From NCBI GenBank assembly GCA_029257865.1, contig JARIAN010000086.1, positions 1 through 64,000 of the forward strand: 64,000 nt of DNA, given 5' to 3'. The position numbers and the translations under genes are program-made. Positions 17,252 through 25,649 of this stretch are shown piece after piece; within the stretch, counting starts at the first letter, position 1, and every line of letters starts with the position of its first letter. The stretch comes from Phocaeicola sp. (GTDB taxonomy: Bacteria; Bacteroidota; Bacteroidia; Bacteroidales; Bacteroidaceae). The notes under the pieces were generated by a model. That model saw only the letters and a list, made by a program, of their open reading frames with translations. It was not told the DNA's origin and searched no databases.

Positions 17252-18592
17252 TTAGCGGTTGAATGTTAAGACCTGGCCATGCAACTCATCGGTTACGTGT
17301 TTGCCGTCAAATACCAACTGTCCGTTAACAAATGTTTTTTCCACTTTGGCATGGAATGTTTTTCCTTCCATCGGACTCCATCCACATTTGCTCAAGATAC
17401 AGTCGGGAGTAAGCTGCCATTCGGTTTCCGGGTTGAGCAGTACGAGGTCGGCCTTATATCCGGTACGAATGAAGCCTCTCTTTGAAATCTGATAAAGCAA
17501 AGCAGGGGCATGGCACATCTTTTTCACCAACTGTTCGATGCTGAGCACCCCATCTCTTACCAGTTCCATTACGCTGACAAGCGAGAACTGCAAGGTAGGC
17601 ATTCCCGAAACGGCTTTCAGTGCACCACCCTGTTTCTCGGTAAGCAGGTGAGGGGCATGGTCGGTGCCTATTACATCAATACGGTGAGTGGTCAGGGCGT
17701 GGCGCAGCGCATCACGGTCGGCATGCGATTTAATGGCAGGGTTGCATTTGATGCGGGCTCCTAAAGTAGAATAGTCCTCATCGCAGAACATCAAGTGTGA
17801 TACACAGGCTTCAGCCGTGATTCTTTTTTCTGTCAGCGGTTTGTCTTCCAGCAATTCCAGTTCGTCGGCAGTGCTGATATGCAGAATGTGCAGGCGCGCT
17901 CCTGTTTCCTTGGCTAGTTGCACCGCCAGTTGGGAAGAAGCAAGGCAAGCCTCTCTGCTTCGGATGGCAGGATGGAACTTCACATCAAGGTCCTCTCCAT
18001 ATTTTTTCTTGAATGCTTCCGTGTTCTGTCGGATGATGTGCTGGTCCTCACAGTGGGTTGCAATCAGCATACCGGCTTCTGAAAAGATAGTACGCAAGGT
18101 ATCCATGCGGTCTACCAGCATATTGCCTGTGCTTGCCCCCATGAAGAGTTTTACACCGCACACATGAGTCTTGTCCAATTGAGCCAGTAGCGGGGCGTTG
18201 TTGTTGGTTGCTCCAAAGTAGAAAGAGTAGTTCACCCGGCTTTTCTGCGCGGCATCGGCAAACTTTTGTTCCAGGGCCTCCAGTGTAGTGGTCTGTGGGT
18301 TGCAGTTGGGCATATCCATAAACGAGGTGACCCCTCCGGCTGCAGCAGCGGTCGATTCGCTTTGCATATCGGCCTTATGGGTAAGTCCGGGATCGCGGAA
18401 ATGCACATGGTCGTCAATGACTCCGGGAATGAGGTAGCATCCTTTGGCATCGACCGTTTCGTCAGTTGGTGCTTGCGGAGTCTGCTCTCCCTCCAATATT
18501 TCTGCAATGTATTCACCTTCGGTAACTACCGAACCTTTAAATTTTCTGCCCTCATTGACGATGATGGCGTTTGAAATCCATATACGTTTCAT
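17252..18592 (-). CDS. pyrC: Dihydroorotase (class I)
   Basis: This 446-residue amidohydrolase interconverts N-carbamoyl-L-aspartate and dihydroorotate, the third step of pyrimidine synthesis, in the cytosol. The metal motif H62-x-H64 lies in IDDHVHFRDPG, the probable carboxylated lysine is K148 in GVKLFMGAS, and further ligands are H180 (THCED), H238 in LHILHIST and D311 in GTDHAPH. Length and motifs fit the larger class I type rather than the 350-residue E. coli type. It is the second gene of a two-gene operon, 12 bases after the polyprenol-phosphate sugar transferase. The two have no obvious functional link. Confidence 0.92.
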   Translation of the reverse strand: MKRIWISNAIIVNEGRKFKGSVVTEGEYIAEILEGEQTPQAPTDETVDAKGCYLIPGVIDDHVHFRDPGLTHKADMQSESTAAAAGGVTSFMDMPNCNPQTTTLEALEQKFADAAQKSRVNYSFYFGATNNNAPLLAQLDKTHVCGVKLFMGASTGNMLVDRMDTLRTIFSEAGMLIATHCEDQHIIRQNTEAFKKKYGEDLDVKFHPAIRSREACLASSQLAVQLAKETGARLHILHISTADELELLEDKPLTEKRITAEACVSHLMFCDEDYSTLGARIKCNPAIKSHADRDALRHALTTHRIDVIGTDHAPHLLTEKQGGALKAVSGMPTLQFSLVSVMELVRDGVLSIEQLVKKMCHAPALLYQISKRGFIRTGYKADLVLLNPETEWQLTPDCILSKCGWSPMEGKTFHAKVEKTFVNGQLVFDGKHVTDELHGQVLTFNR

Positions 18593-18604
18593 ATTTCATG
18601 TACA

Positions 18605-19351
18605 TTAATGGTTGACTTTGGGATATTTTCTGAACCAGCTGTCCCATTTCAGTCTGATTACGCCGAATACGGCTTCACCAAAGATGCTACTGTTCATTTT
18701 AGAAGTGCCCAGCTCTCGGTTGATGAAGATAACAGGAACTTCCGTAATCTTGAAGCCGCATTTATAGGCTGTGAACTTCATTTCAATTTGGAAGGCATAT
18801 CCTTTGAAACGGACTTTGTCGAGAGGGATGGTTTCCAGTACTTTTTTGCGGTAGCATTTGAATCCGGCAGTGGTGTCGTGTACCGGTATTCCGGTCACTA
18901 TGCGCACATATTTAGACGCGAAATACGACATCAGCACACGCCCCATCGGCCAGTTTACCACATTGACCCCCGATACGTATCGTGAGCCGATGGCTACATC
19001 CGCTCCATCGTCATGGCAAGCTTTGTAGAGTCGGGGCAAGTCGTTGGGGTTATGGCTGAAATCGGCATCCATTTCAAAAATGAAGTCATATCCTTGAGCG
19101 ACGGCCCACTTGAATCCTGTGATGTAGGCGGTGCCTAGCCCAAGTTTTCCTTTACGCTGAATCATGAAGAGCCGTTCTGGAAATTCCTTCTGCAGCCGGG
19201 CCACAATGTCGGCTGTTCCGTCGGGAGAGTTGTCTTCTATAATCAATATATGAAAGCACTTCTCCAGTCCGAATACGGCGCGGATAATGTTTTCAATGTT
19301 CTCTTTCTCATTATATGTGGGAATGATAACGATGCTGTCACTTGTTTGCAT
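18605..19351 (-). CDS. Polyprenol-phosphate mannosyltransferase-like glycosyltransferase (GT2, DPM1 family)
   Basis: The 248 residues form a single GT2 domain without a C-terminal membrane part. Motifs are VIIPTYNEKENIENII at the start, ED40NSPDG, the metal-binding D95-A-D97 in MDADFSHNP, GSRYVSG and GFKCYRK. The family transfers mannose or another hexose from a nucleotide sugar to polyprenyl phosphate at the cytosolic membrane face, supplying lipid-linked donors for protein O-glycosylation or envelope glycans. Bacteroides has a general O-glycosylation system that could use such a donor, but that is inference. First gene of the operon with pyrC. Confidence 0.88.
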   Translation of the reverse strand: MQTSDSIVIIPTYNEKENIENIIRAVFGLEKCFHILIIEDNSPDGTADIVARLQKEFPERLFMIQRKGKLGLGTAYITGFKWAVAQGYDFIFEMDADFSHNPNDLPRLYKACHDDGADVAIGSRYVSGVNVVNWPMGRVLMSYFASKYVRIVTGIPVHDTTAGFKCYRKKVLETIPLDKVRFKGYAFQIEMKFTAYKCGFKITEVPVIFINRELGTSKMNSSIFGEAVFGVIRLKWDSWFRKYPKVNH

Positions 19352-19375
19352 ATCTTTTTATAGTATGATTTGTTG

Positions 19376-19408
19376 CAAAGTTAATAAAAAAATGAGATTT
19401 CATACAAA
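19376..19408 (-). promoter_or_regulatory. Promoter of the glycosyltransferase-pyrC operon
   Basis: On the minus strand TTTG (19405-19408) is followed after 21 bases by TAACTTTG (19376-19383), an exact -7 box. The resulting leader would be only about 18 bases. Confidence 0.65.
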
Positions 19409-19951
19409 GATGCTGCCGGATAGTTGGCTGGTATGGGAGTGATATTTTCACTTGCATTCGAAGGTTAATGTTCAAGTTTATGAAGGTAACTGTAGTTTAT
19501 GCCGGTGAAAACTTGAATTACTGTCGTCGGTTAATAAAACGCAACTTCCGTTTCTTGAGTTACAATCACTGTTTTATTAATCGCAGCTTATAACTTAAGA
19601 ATAGAAGAGGGTGATTGAATGTTATAGTGGCGTAAGGATGTTGAATCAAATTCATGGAGTTTAAGAATATGGAATTTAGGTAGTTATGGCTGGCTTGTAG
19701 GTGGAAAAGGTTGTGAAGATAGTCTTTTTGCTTTCTGCTCCCGTTGTTAAGAGGTGGAATAAAAAATAAAAACAAAGATTTTTTTGTGTAAGTGGCGGAA
19801 AATTAGTAAATTCGAAAAAGTCATACTTGCAGTGGTAATATAAATAGAAACTCCCTGCAGCGCGTATGGCATAAGAAATACGTCCCGTACTTTAAGAAAG
19901 AGTTGGGTGGCGGAGAACAGAACGGAAAAGAACGTCAAAATAAGATTGGAT
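19409..19951. other. Intergenic region between divergent genes
   Basis: Nothing coding is supported. A 13-base inverted pair with one mismatch lies at 19528-19540 and 19571-19583 (core TTAATAAAAC and GTTTTATTAA) with a 30-base spacer. No clear promoter for the SIMPL gene is visible. Confidence 0.5.
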
Positions 19952-20656
19952 ATGGGAAGTCTGAAAGTGGAAGCCGTGATTCTAGCGGCAGGCATGGCTG
20001 TATTAGGTTTGTGCATTGAGCATGGGTTTGAAACCTTTGCCTATAGAGACCGCAGTGTGAATGTGAAAGGTCTGGCCGAAATGGAAGTTCCGGCCGACAA
20101 GGTGACATGGCCGTTGATGTACAAAAGTTTGGGAAATGACTTGGGTGCCTTATACCAGCAGATTAGGCGGACCAACAGTGTTATCATTGATTTCTTGAAG
20201 GAGAAAGGCATTGAATCTTCTGAAATAAGCATCAACCCTCCTGAAATCGTTGATACGGAAGCCGACCGCTATAATAGCAGCAGTGCAACTCCTCACCGGT
20301 ATCATGTGACTACGGTGATTATTGTAACATCAGAGAAGGTGGACTTGGTGCGCGGGCTGATATCCGAGCAGGGGGAGTTGCTGAAAAAAGGAATAGCAGT
20401 GACCGGTAACGACTACCGTTATAATGTGCAGTATGAATATACGAAATTGAATCAGATTAAGCCTAAGATGATAGAAGAGGCCACACGCAATGCGCGGTTG
20501 GCTGCCGACAAGTTTGCGAAAGATTCCGGCAGTGGGGTGGGCAAGATTCGCCATGCTCACCAAGGACAGTTCAGTATCAGTGACCGGGATGCAAACACTC
20601 CTTATATTAAAAGAGTGAGAGTGGTGACTACTGTCGACTACTCGTTGGAGGATTAA
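19952..20656 (+). CDS. SIMPL domain protein (DUF541)
   Basis: From the ATG at 19952 the protein has 234 residues; a GTG at 19907 would add 15 basic residues and cannot be excluded. It has an N-terminal membrane/signal segment (VEAVILAAGMAVLGLCI) and then a SIMPL domain. Typical features are VNVKGLAEMEVPADKVTWPL at the start, KEKGIESSEISINPP in the middle and AADKFAKDSGSGVGKI with VRVVTTVDYSL at the end. SIMPL proteins are periplasmic or outer-membrane oligomers of uncertain role, linked in some bacteria to oxidative stress or membrane biogenesis. It stands alone before rpsA. Confidence 0.82.
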   Translation: MGSLKVEAVILAAGMAVLGLCIEHGFETFAYRDRSVNVKGLAEMEVPADKVTWPLMYKSLGNDLGALYQQIRRTNSVIIDFLKEKGIESSEISINPPEIVDTEADRYNSSSATPHRYHVTTVIIVTSEKVDLVRGLISEQGELLKKGIAVTGNDYRYNVQYEYTKLNQIKPKMIEEATRNARLAADKFAKDSGSGVGKIRHAHQGQFSISDRDANTPYIKRVRVVTTVDYSLED

Positions 20657-20699
20657 GTAGTTAAAAAAGCTAGCAGATAGCGAAAAAAAACGTCAATAG

Positions 20700-20730
20700 T
20701 TTTCTGGTTCAGGAAAATATCGTATCTTTG
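20700..20730 (+). promoter_or_regulatory. Promoter of rpsA
   Basis: TATCTTTG (20723-20730) is an exact -7 box with a TTTT element 19 bases upstream (20700-20703). The leader is about 60 bases and contains a small TCTAA/TTAGA stem (about 20758-20774). Confidence 0.65.
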
Positions 20731-20795
20731 CGCCGAAATTTATATATCAATATAAAGTCTAACGTAATTAGATTAAAACAACAACTTATTTATTA

Positions 20796-22583
20796 ATGGA
20801 AAATTTGAAGAATGTAGCTCCTCTTGAAGATTTCAACTGGGAAGCTTATGAAAATGGTGATGCAGTAACTACCGTAAGCAAAGAAGACTTGGAAAAGGCT
20901 TATGACAGCACTTTGAACAAGGTGAACGACCGTGAGGTTGTAGACGGTACTGTAATCGCAATGAACAAACGCGAAGTTGTAGTTAATATTGGCTACAAAT
21001 CAGACGGTATCATCCCTATGAATGAATTCCGTTACAATCCTGACTTGAAGATTGGTGATACTGTAGAAGTATACATCGAAAATCAGGAAGACAAAAAAGG
21101 TCAGTTGATCTTGTCTCACAAGAAAGCACGTGCTACTCGCTCTTGGGATCGTGTAAACGCAGCTCTTGAAAACGAAGAAATTATTAAGGGTTACATCAAG
21201 TGCCGCACTAAGGGTGGTATGATTGTTGACGTATTTGGCATCGAAGCATTCTTGCCAGGTTCTCAGATTGATGTTAAACCTATCCGTGACTACGATGTAT
21301 TCGTAGGTAAGACTATGGAATTCAAGGTTGTTAAGATCAACCAGGAATTCAAGAACGTAGTTGTTTCTCATAAGGCTCTTATCGAAGCTGAATTGGAACA
21401 ACAGAAGAAAGAAATCATTGGTAAACTTGAAAAAGGTCAGGTACTTGAAGGTACTGTTAAAAATATCACATCTTACGGTGTATTCATCGACTTGGGTGGC
21501 GTAGACGGTTTGATTCACATCACTGACTTGTCTTGGGGCCGTGTAAGCGATCCTCGCGAAGTTGTTTCTTTGGATCAGAAGTTGAACGTTGTTATCCTTG
21601 ACTTCGATGATGAAAAGAAACGTATCGCATTGGGCTTGAAGCAGCTTACTCCTCATCCATGGGATAGCTTGAGCGATGAGCTTAAGGTAGGTGATCACGT
21701 GAAGGGTAAAGTAGTGGTTATGGCTGACTACGGTGCATTCATCGAAATCGCTCCAGGTGTAGAAGGTTTGATCCACGTTTCTGAAATGTCTTGGTCACAG
21801 CACTTGCGTTCTGCTCAAGACTTCATGAAGGTTGGCGACGAAGTAGAAGCTGTTATCTTGACTTTGGACCGTGAAGAACGTAAAATGTCTTTGGGTATCA
21901 AGCAGCTGAAAGCTGATCCATGGGAATCAATCGACGAAAAATATCCTGTAGGTTCTAAGCACACTGCTAAAGTTCGTAACTTCACTAACTTCGGTGTATT
22001 TGTAGAAATCGAAGAAGGTGTTGACGGATTGATCCACATCTCAGACCTTTCTTGGACTAAGAAAATCAAACACCCATCAGAATTCACTCAGATTGGTGCT
22101 GATATCGAAGTTCAGGTATTGGAAATCGACAAAGAAAACCGTCGCTTGAGCCTTGGTCACAAGCAGTTGGAAGAAAATCCATGGGATGTATTCGAAACTG
22201 TATTTACTGTAGGTTCTGTACACGAAGGTACTATCATCGAAATGTTGGATAAGGGTGCTGTTGTTGCTCTTCCTTACGGTGTAGAAGGATTCGCAACTCC
22301 TAAGCACTTGGTTAAAGAAGACGGCTCACAGGCTCAGTTGGAAGAAAAGTTGGAATTCAAGGTAATTGAATTCAACAAGGATGCAAAACGCATCATCCTT
22401 TCTCACAGCCGTATTTTCGAAGATGCTGCTAAGGCAGACGAAAAAGCAGAAAAGAAAGCTTCAAAGAAGGCTTCTTCTAAGAAAGAAGAAACTCCTATGA
22501 TTCAGAATCAGGCTGCTGCAACTACTTTGGGCGACATCGACGCTTTGGCTGCTTTGAAAGAACAGTTGGAAGGTAAAAACTAA
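20796..22583 (+). CDS. rpsA: 30S ribosomal protein S1
   Basis: The 595 residues carry six S1 (OB-fold) domains at about 48-105, 122-190, 205-275, 290-360, 376-447 and 460-535. The central ones have the strong pattern YGVFIDLGGVDGLIHITDLSW. A lysine- and alanine-rich tail follows (about 545-575), then a short conserved end. S1 brings mRNA to the 30S subunit, which matters in Bacteroidetes because their mRNAs rarely use Shine-Dalgarno pairing. Codon choice is visibly different from its neighbours (strong preference for C-ending GAC, AAC and TTC), as expected for a highly expressed gene. It is monocistronic with its own promoter and terminator. Confidence 0.96.
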   Translation: MENLKNVAPLEDFNWEAYENGDAVTTVSKEDLEKAYDSTLNKVNDREVVDGTVIAMNKREVVVNIGYKSDGIIPMNEFRYNPDLKIGDTVEVYIENQEDKKGQLILSHKKARATRSWDRVNAALENEEIIKGYIKCRTKGGMIVDVFGIEAFLPGSQIDVKPIRDYDVFVGKTMEFKVVKINQEFKNVVVSHKALIEAELEQQKKEIIGKLEKGQVLEGTVKNITSYGVFIDLGGVDGLIHITDLSWGRVSDPREVVSLDQKLNVVILDFDDEKKRIALGLKQLTPHPWDSLSDELKVGDHVKGKVVVMADYGAFIEIAPGVEGLIHVSEMSWSQHLRSAQDFMKVGDEVEAVILTLDREERKMSLGIKQLKADPWESIDEKYPVGSKHTAKVRNFTNFGVFVEIEEGVDGLIHISDLSWTKKIKHPSEFTQIGADIEVQVLEIDKENRRLSLGHKQLEENPWDVFETVFTVGSVHEGTIIEMLDKGAVVALPYGVEGFATPKHLVKEDGSQAQLEEKLEFKVIEFNKDAKRIILSHSRIFEDAAKADEKAEKKASKKASSKKEETPMIQNQAAATTLGDIDALAALKEQLEGKN

Positions 22584-22613
22584 TTGATTCCATAGAATTC
22601 AATTTCAATAGAT

Positions 22614-22648
22614 AAAGGGATCGGGCTTCAGCTCGGTCCCTTTTTTTT
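22614..22648 (+). terminator. Strong terminator after rpsA
   Basis: AAAGGGA-t-CG-g-GC (22614-22626) pairs with GC-t-CG-g-TCCCTTT (22631-22643) around a TTCA loop, followed by eight T in all. Confidence 0.88.
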
Positions 22649-22666
22649 GTATTTTATCTTGGCTAC

Positions 22667-22699
22667 TTGTTTTATACTCAATGAATATCCTTATCTTTG
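22667..22699 (+). promoter_or_regulatory. Promoter of the RNase Z gene, predicting a leaderless transcript
   Basis: TATCTTTG (22692-22699) is an exact -7 box with TTGTTTT about 18-22 bases upstream (22667-22673). It ends five bases before the ATG at 22705, so the transcript would begin at or within a few bases of the start codon. It also argues against the in-frame ATG at 22681. Confidence 0.6.
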
Positions 22700-22704
22700 T
22701 TTTT

Positions 22705-23619
22705 ATGGAAAAGTTTGAAGTAAATATATTGGGATGCGGGTCGGCATTGCCTACTACGCGTCATCAGGCTACCTCTCAGGTGTTGAATATCAGAGAGAAA
22801 CTCTTTATGATTGATTGCGGTGAAGGTACTCAAGTGCAACTTCGGCGGTCAAGGCTGAAATTCAGCCGGCTAAACCACATCTTTATCTCTCACCTACACG
22901 GCGACCATTGCTTTGGGTTGATAGGGCTTATCTCCACTTTCGGGATGTTAGAACGCACTGCCGACCTTCATATCTATTGTCATGCAGAACTGGAGCGGTT
23001 GCTTTCCCCTCAACTTGAATTTTTCTGTAAAGGGATGAGCTTTCAGGTAATCTTTCATCCGTTTAATCCAGGGGAGAAGAAAGTCATTTATGAAGACCGT
23101 TCATTGACTGTAGAGACTATCCCTTTAAGGCATCGCCTTCCCACCTGCGGCTTTTTGTTTCGTGAGAAGCCTACCCCTAATCATATCAATCGAGAGATGA
23201 TAGATTTTCATGGAGTGCCGATATGGATGATGAACCGTATCAAAAACGGTGAGGATTATGTGAAGGAAGACGGTACTGTTGTGCCCAACAGTGTGCTGAC
23301 CTACCCGTCGGATCCTCCTAGAAGTTATGCTTACTGTTCGGATACCACCTTCTTGCCACGTATAGCCGAGCAGGTAAAAGAGGTGACTTTATTGTTTCAT
23401 GAAGCTACGTTTGCAGAGAGTGAGGCGGTACGTGCTCGTCAGACACTGCATTCTACGGCGCGCGAGGCGGCTCAGATAGCGCACAACGCTTCGGTGGGCC
23501 AACTCCTTATCGGTCATTTTTCGGCTCGGTATGAAGATGAAGCAGTGCTTTTGCAGGAAGCCAAAGAGGTGTTTCCTAATACGCTTCTGGCTTATGAGAA
23601 CCAAAGGATTTGTCTTTAA
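22705..23619 (+). CDS. rnz: Ribonuclease Z
   Basis: The protein has 304 residues, the usual length of the short RNase Z form. The start at 22705 gives the family opening MEKFEVNILGCGSALPTTRH; an ATG 24 bases upstream lies across the promoter box. It is a metallo-beta-lactamase fold enzyme with the zinc motif H63-L-H-G-D-H68, DCGEGTQVQLRRS before it, YCSDT, FHEATF and a late GHFSARY motif. It cuts the 3' trailer from tRNA precursors. It starts about 60 bases after the rpsA terminator, and an ECF sigma factor gene follows after 73 bases. Confidence 0.92.
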   Translation: MEKFEVNILGCGSALPTTRHQATSQVLNIREKLFMIDCGEGTQVQLRRSRLKFSRLNHIFISHLHGDHCFGLIGLISTFGMLERTADLHIYCHAELERLLSPQLEFFCKGMSFQVIFHPFNPGEKKVIYEDRSLTVETIPLRHRLPTCGFLFREKPTPNHINREMIDFHGVPIWMMNRIKNGEDYVKEDGTVVPNSVLTYPSDPPRSYAYCSDTTFLPRIAEQVKEVTLLFHEATFAESEAVRARQTLHSTAREAAQIAHNASVGQLLIGHFSARYEDEAVLLQEAKEVFPNTLLAYENQRICL

Positions 23620-23692
23620 AGTGAATCCTTGGATTAAACGTTTTGTTTGTTGTCTTGTCTAATACAGAAATTGATAAAGAGAAAGAACCCTT

Positions 23693-24244
23693 ATGGAAAC
23701 TTATACGGAAGAAGAAATTGCAGAACGGTTACGTAACCCTCGTACTCGGCGGAAGGCCTTTGAACAGGTGGTGAAGCAGTATAGCGAATCGTTGTATTGG
23801 CAGATAAGGCGGATGGTGCTGGCTCATGAAGATGCCAATGATTTGCTGCAGAATACTTTTTATAAGGCTTGGGATAACCTGGATTATTTTCGGGGTGACG
23901 CTCAACTTTCCACTTGGTTGTATCGTATAGCTTTGAATGAGTGTCTGAATTTTCTGAATAAGAAAAAGGTTCGGCAGCATCTTTCGATAGATGATGTGGA
24001 TTATAAGTTGTTGGACTCGCTGGAAGGCGACCCTTACTTTGATGGGGATGATACCCAGAAACAGTTTCAAAAGGCAGTAGCACAGCTTCCCGAAAAACAG
24101 CGGATGGTTTTTAACCTCAAATATTTTCAGGAGATGAAGTATGAGCAGATTGCTGAAATATTGGGAACAAGTATCGGATCGCTCAAGGCATCTTATCATC
24201 ATGCCGTAAAAAAAATAGAAAGTTTTTTTGAGCAGAAGGATTAA
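23693..24244 (+). CDS. ECF-type RNA polymerase sigma factor
   Basis: This 183-residue sigma-70 family protein has region 2 at about 20-95 (FEQVVKQYSESLYWQIRRM, DANDLLQNTFYKAW, FRGDAQLSTWLYRIALNECL) and region 4 at about 125-180 (LPEKQRMVFNLKYFQEMKYEQIAEILG, then SIGSLKASYHHAVKKI). It would steer RNA polymerase to a small regulon. The next two genes, a one-TM protein and a periplasmic protein, follow closely on the same strand. This suggests a self-contained envelope-response operon. It is not beside a SusC/SusD pair, so a glycan-sensing role like that of other Bacteroides ECF factors is unlikely. Confidence 0.92.
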   Translation: METYTEEEIAERLRNPRTRRKAFEQVVKQYSESLYWQIRRMVLAHEDANDLLQNTFYKAWDNLDYFRGDAQLSTWLYRIALNECLNFLNKKKVRQHLSIDDVDYKLLDSLEGDPYFDGDDTQKQFQKAVAQLPEKQRMVFNLKYFQEMKYEQIAEILGTSIGSLKASYHHAVKKIESFFEQKD

Positions 24245-24288
24245 ACCTTTCAGCTGACAGATAGTCTAATAGATAAAAGAAGATAGTT

Positions 24289-24660
24289 ATGAAGGAAGAA
24301 GATAATTTGTATAAGAAGGTAGGGAAAGAGAATCCGTTTAAAGTGCCTGAAGGGTATTTTGAAGACTTCTCCCGAAAACTGATGGAGCAGTTGCCCGATA
24401 AAGAGTTTTCTGAACCGCATATTACTGTTTGGGAACGGGTGAAGCCATGGGCTTACATGGCTGCTATGTTTGTAGGGTTGATGTTTTCTGTGCGGATGTT
24501 TGTGGATGTGAAAGAGAAGGCGACTGATGCACTTCCTCATTCTGAGGCGGTGTCGGAGTGGCCGGATGAGGAACTTGACCCAATCATCCATCAAACGATG
24601 CTCAACGACTATGAGTTGTATCAATATTTGAGTGAAGCTGACATGACGTTTAACAATTGA
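24289..24660 (+). CDS. Small single-pass membrane protein downstream of an ECF sigma factor
   Basis: The 123 residues have a cytosolic N-terminus with the recurring motif PFKVPEGYFEDFSRKL, one hydrophobic segment (about 50-67, PWAYMAAMFVGLMFSVRMFV) and an acidic C-terminal part. I do not recognise a named enzyme family. The position directly after a sigma factor gene, plus the single membrane span with a short cytosolic helical domain, fits an anti-sigma factor. No zinc-binding ZAS motif (HxxxCxxC) is present, so this role is inferred from context only. Confidence 0.75.
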   Translation: MKEEDNLYKKVGKENPFKVPEGYFEDFSRKLMEQLPDKEFSEPHITVWERVKPWAYMAAMFVGLMFSVRMFVDVKEKATDALPHSEAVSEWPDEELDPIIHQTMLNDYELYQYLSEADMTFNN

Positions 24661-24674
24661 CAAATAAAACGAAT

Positions 24675-25106
24675 ATGAAAAGAGTATTGAATATTTTGTT
24701 GTTGCTGCTTTTTGTGGCATCCGGAGTTTATGCACAGAAGAAATGTCCTTGGAACAAGGCTACATTTAGAGAGAAGCAAAAGACGTTTCTGACTAATCGG
24801 GCAGACTTGACACCAGAGGAAGCCACTGCTTTTTTCCCGTTGTATTTTGAATTGCAAGATAAAAAAGGGGAAATAAACAAGAAAGCATGGCAGCTGGTTA
24901 GAAATGCTAAGGAAAAAGACTCGCTGACGGATGCTGAGTACAATCGTTTTTCAGAAGAACTTGTAAAGGCGAAAATAGAGACCAGCAAGTTGGAGCTGGA
25001 CTATTTGCGCAAGTATCAGAAGGTGCTGCCTGCAAAGAAGATTTATGAAATTCAGCGTGCTGAATTGCGCTTCCATCGTGAACTGCTGAAGCCGAAGAAG
25101 AAATGA
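24675..25106 (+). CDS. Periplasmic helical protein, Spy/CpxP-like
   Basis: From the ATG at 24675 the protein has 143 residues; an upstream TTG at 24657 is unlikely. A clean signal peptide ends at VYA/Q (residue 20). The mature part is all helical and highly charged, with LTPEEATAFFPLYFELQDKKGEINKK resembling the LTxxQ repeats of Spy/CpxP proteins, and KYQKVLPAKKIYEIQRAE near the end. Spy/CpxP proteins are periplasmic chaperones or stress sensors whose level feeds back on envelope-stress signalling. With the sigma factor and membrane protein upstream this may be the sensor or output of the same pathway, which is inference. Confidence 0.75.
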   Translation: MKRVLNILLLLLFVASGVYAQKKCPWNKATFREKQKTFLTNRADLTPEEATAFFPLYFELQDKKGEINKKAWQLVRNAKEKDSLTDAEYNRFSEELVKAKIETSKLELDYLRKYQKVLPAKKIYEIQRAELRFHRELLKPKKK

Positions 25107-25121
25107 CGGAAGAATCGAGAA

Positions 25122-25167
25122 AAAAATAGCCGTTCCTGCTAGACAAAAGGCTGGAACGGCTATTTTT
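25122..25167. terminator. Bidirectional terminator
   Basis: AAAAATAGCCGTTCC (25122-25136) pairs with GGAACGGCTATTTTT (25153-25167). Both strands show a T run after the stem. It separates two convergent genes. Confidence 0.85.
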
Positions 25168-25212
25168 GTATTTATCTCTCTAGAAAGTTAGCTATGTAGT
25201 TGGTGGGCGAAA

Positions 25213-25626
25213 TCAATCGTTGTGATGGTGCTTGCACTCATGTTCTCCGTTTTCGCCGTGCTGACATTCATGGTCTCCATCGTGGTGGTGATGGCAGCCT
25301 TCACCAGAGTCTTGCAAGGAGCCTTTCAAGTAGGCTTCAGCCACTTCCATTACAGGGCCACTGCATCCTCTCACTACTTCAATGTTACTTTCAGAAAGTT
25401 TGTTTAAGGCACCTTCTCCCATGCTGCCTGCCAGCATTACGCTGACACCGTTTTCGCTCAGTTTACCGGCGATATTTGTCTTGCAGCCACATCCTTTAGG
25501 AGAAGGCATGATTTCTGTCTTTACAATTTCTTTTGCTTCGTTTACGGTAAGGATTGTGTAAAAGTCACAATGTCCAAAGTGATTGTCGATTACTCCCTCT
25601 TTGGTAGGTAATGCTATTTTCATCAT
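25213..25626 (-). CDS. NifX/NifB-type dinitrogenase Fe-Mo cofactor family protein with His-rich tail
   Basis: From the ATG at 25626 (or the adjacent one at 25623) the protein has 137 residues. A longer frame opens at 25707, but that point lies inside the promoter box, so it cannot be in the mRNA. The core (about 1-105) is the small Fe-Mo cofactor-binding fold: MKIALPTKEGVIDNHFGHC at the start, GCGCKTNIAGKL at 45-56 and VRGCSGPVMEVAEAYLKG near 86-102. The tail (about 108-137) holds ten His and three Cys. No nitrogenase genes are nearby. Such proteins occur widely in anaerobes and may carry iron-sulfur or other metal clusters; the metal is unknown. Confidence 0.85.
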   Translation of the reverse strand: MMKIALPTKEGVIDNHFGHCDFYTILTVNEAKEIVKTEIMPSPKGCGCKTNIAGKLSENGVSVMLAGSMGEGALNKLSESNIEVVRGCSGPVMEVAEAYLKGSLQDSGEGCHHHHDGDHECQHGENGEHECKHHHND

Positions 25627-25649
25627 ATAAAATGTTTTAAAAAAGTGAG

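Noticed and set aside
19528-19583. Inverted repeat with a 30-base spacer as a mobile element or terminator
   Set aside because: The arms are AT-rich with a mismatch, have no T run, no nearby gene end, and nothing element-like inside.
21000-21776. 258-codon frame antisense to rpsA
   Set aside because: It is a by-product of the biased codon use of rpsA; the S1 domains on the plus strand explain the sequence.
22681-22704. Upstream ATG of RNase Z
   Set aside because: The promoter -7 box lies within these bases, and the family N-terminus begins at 22705.
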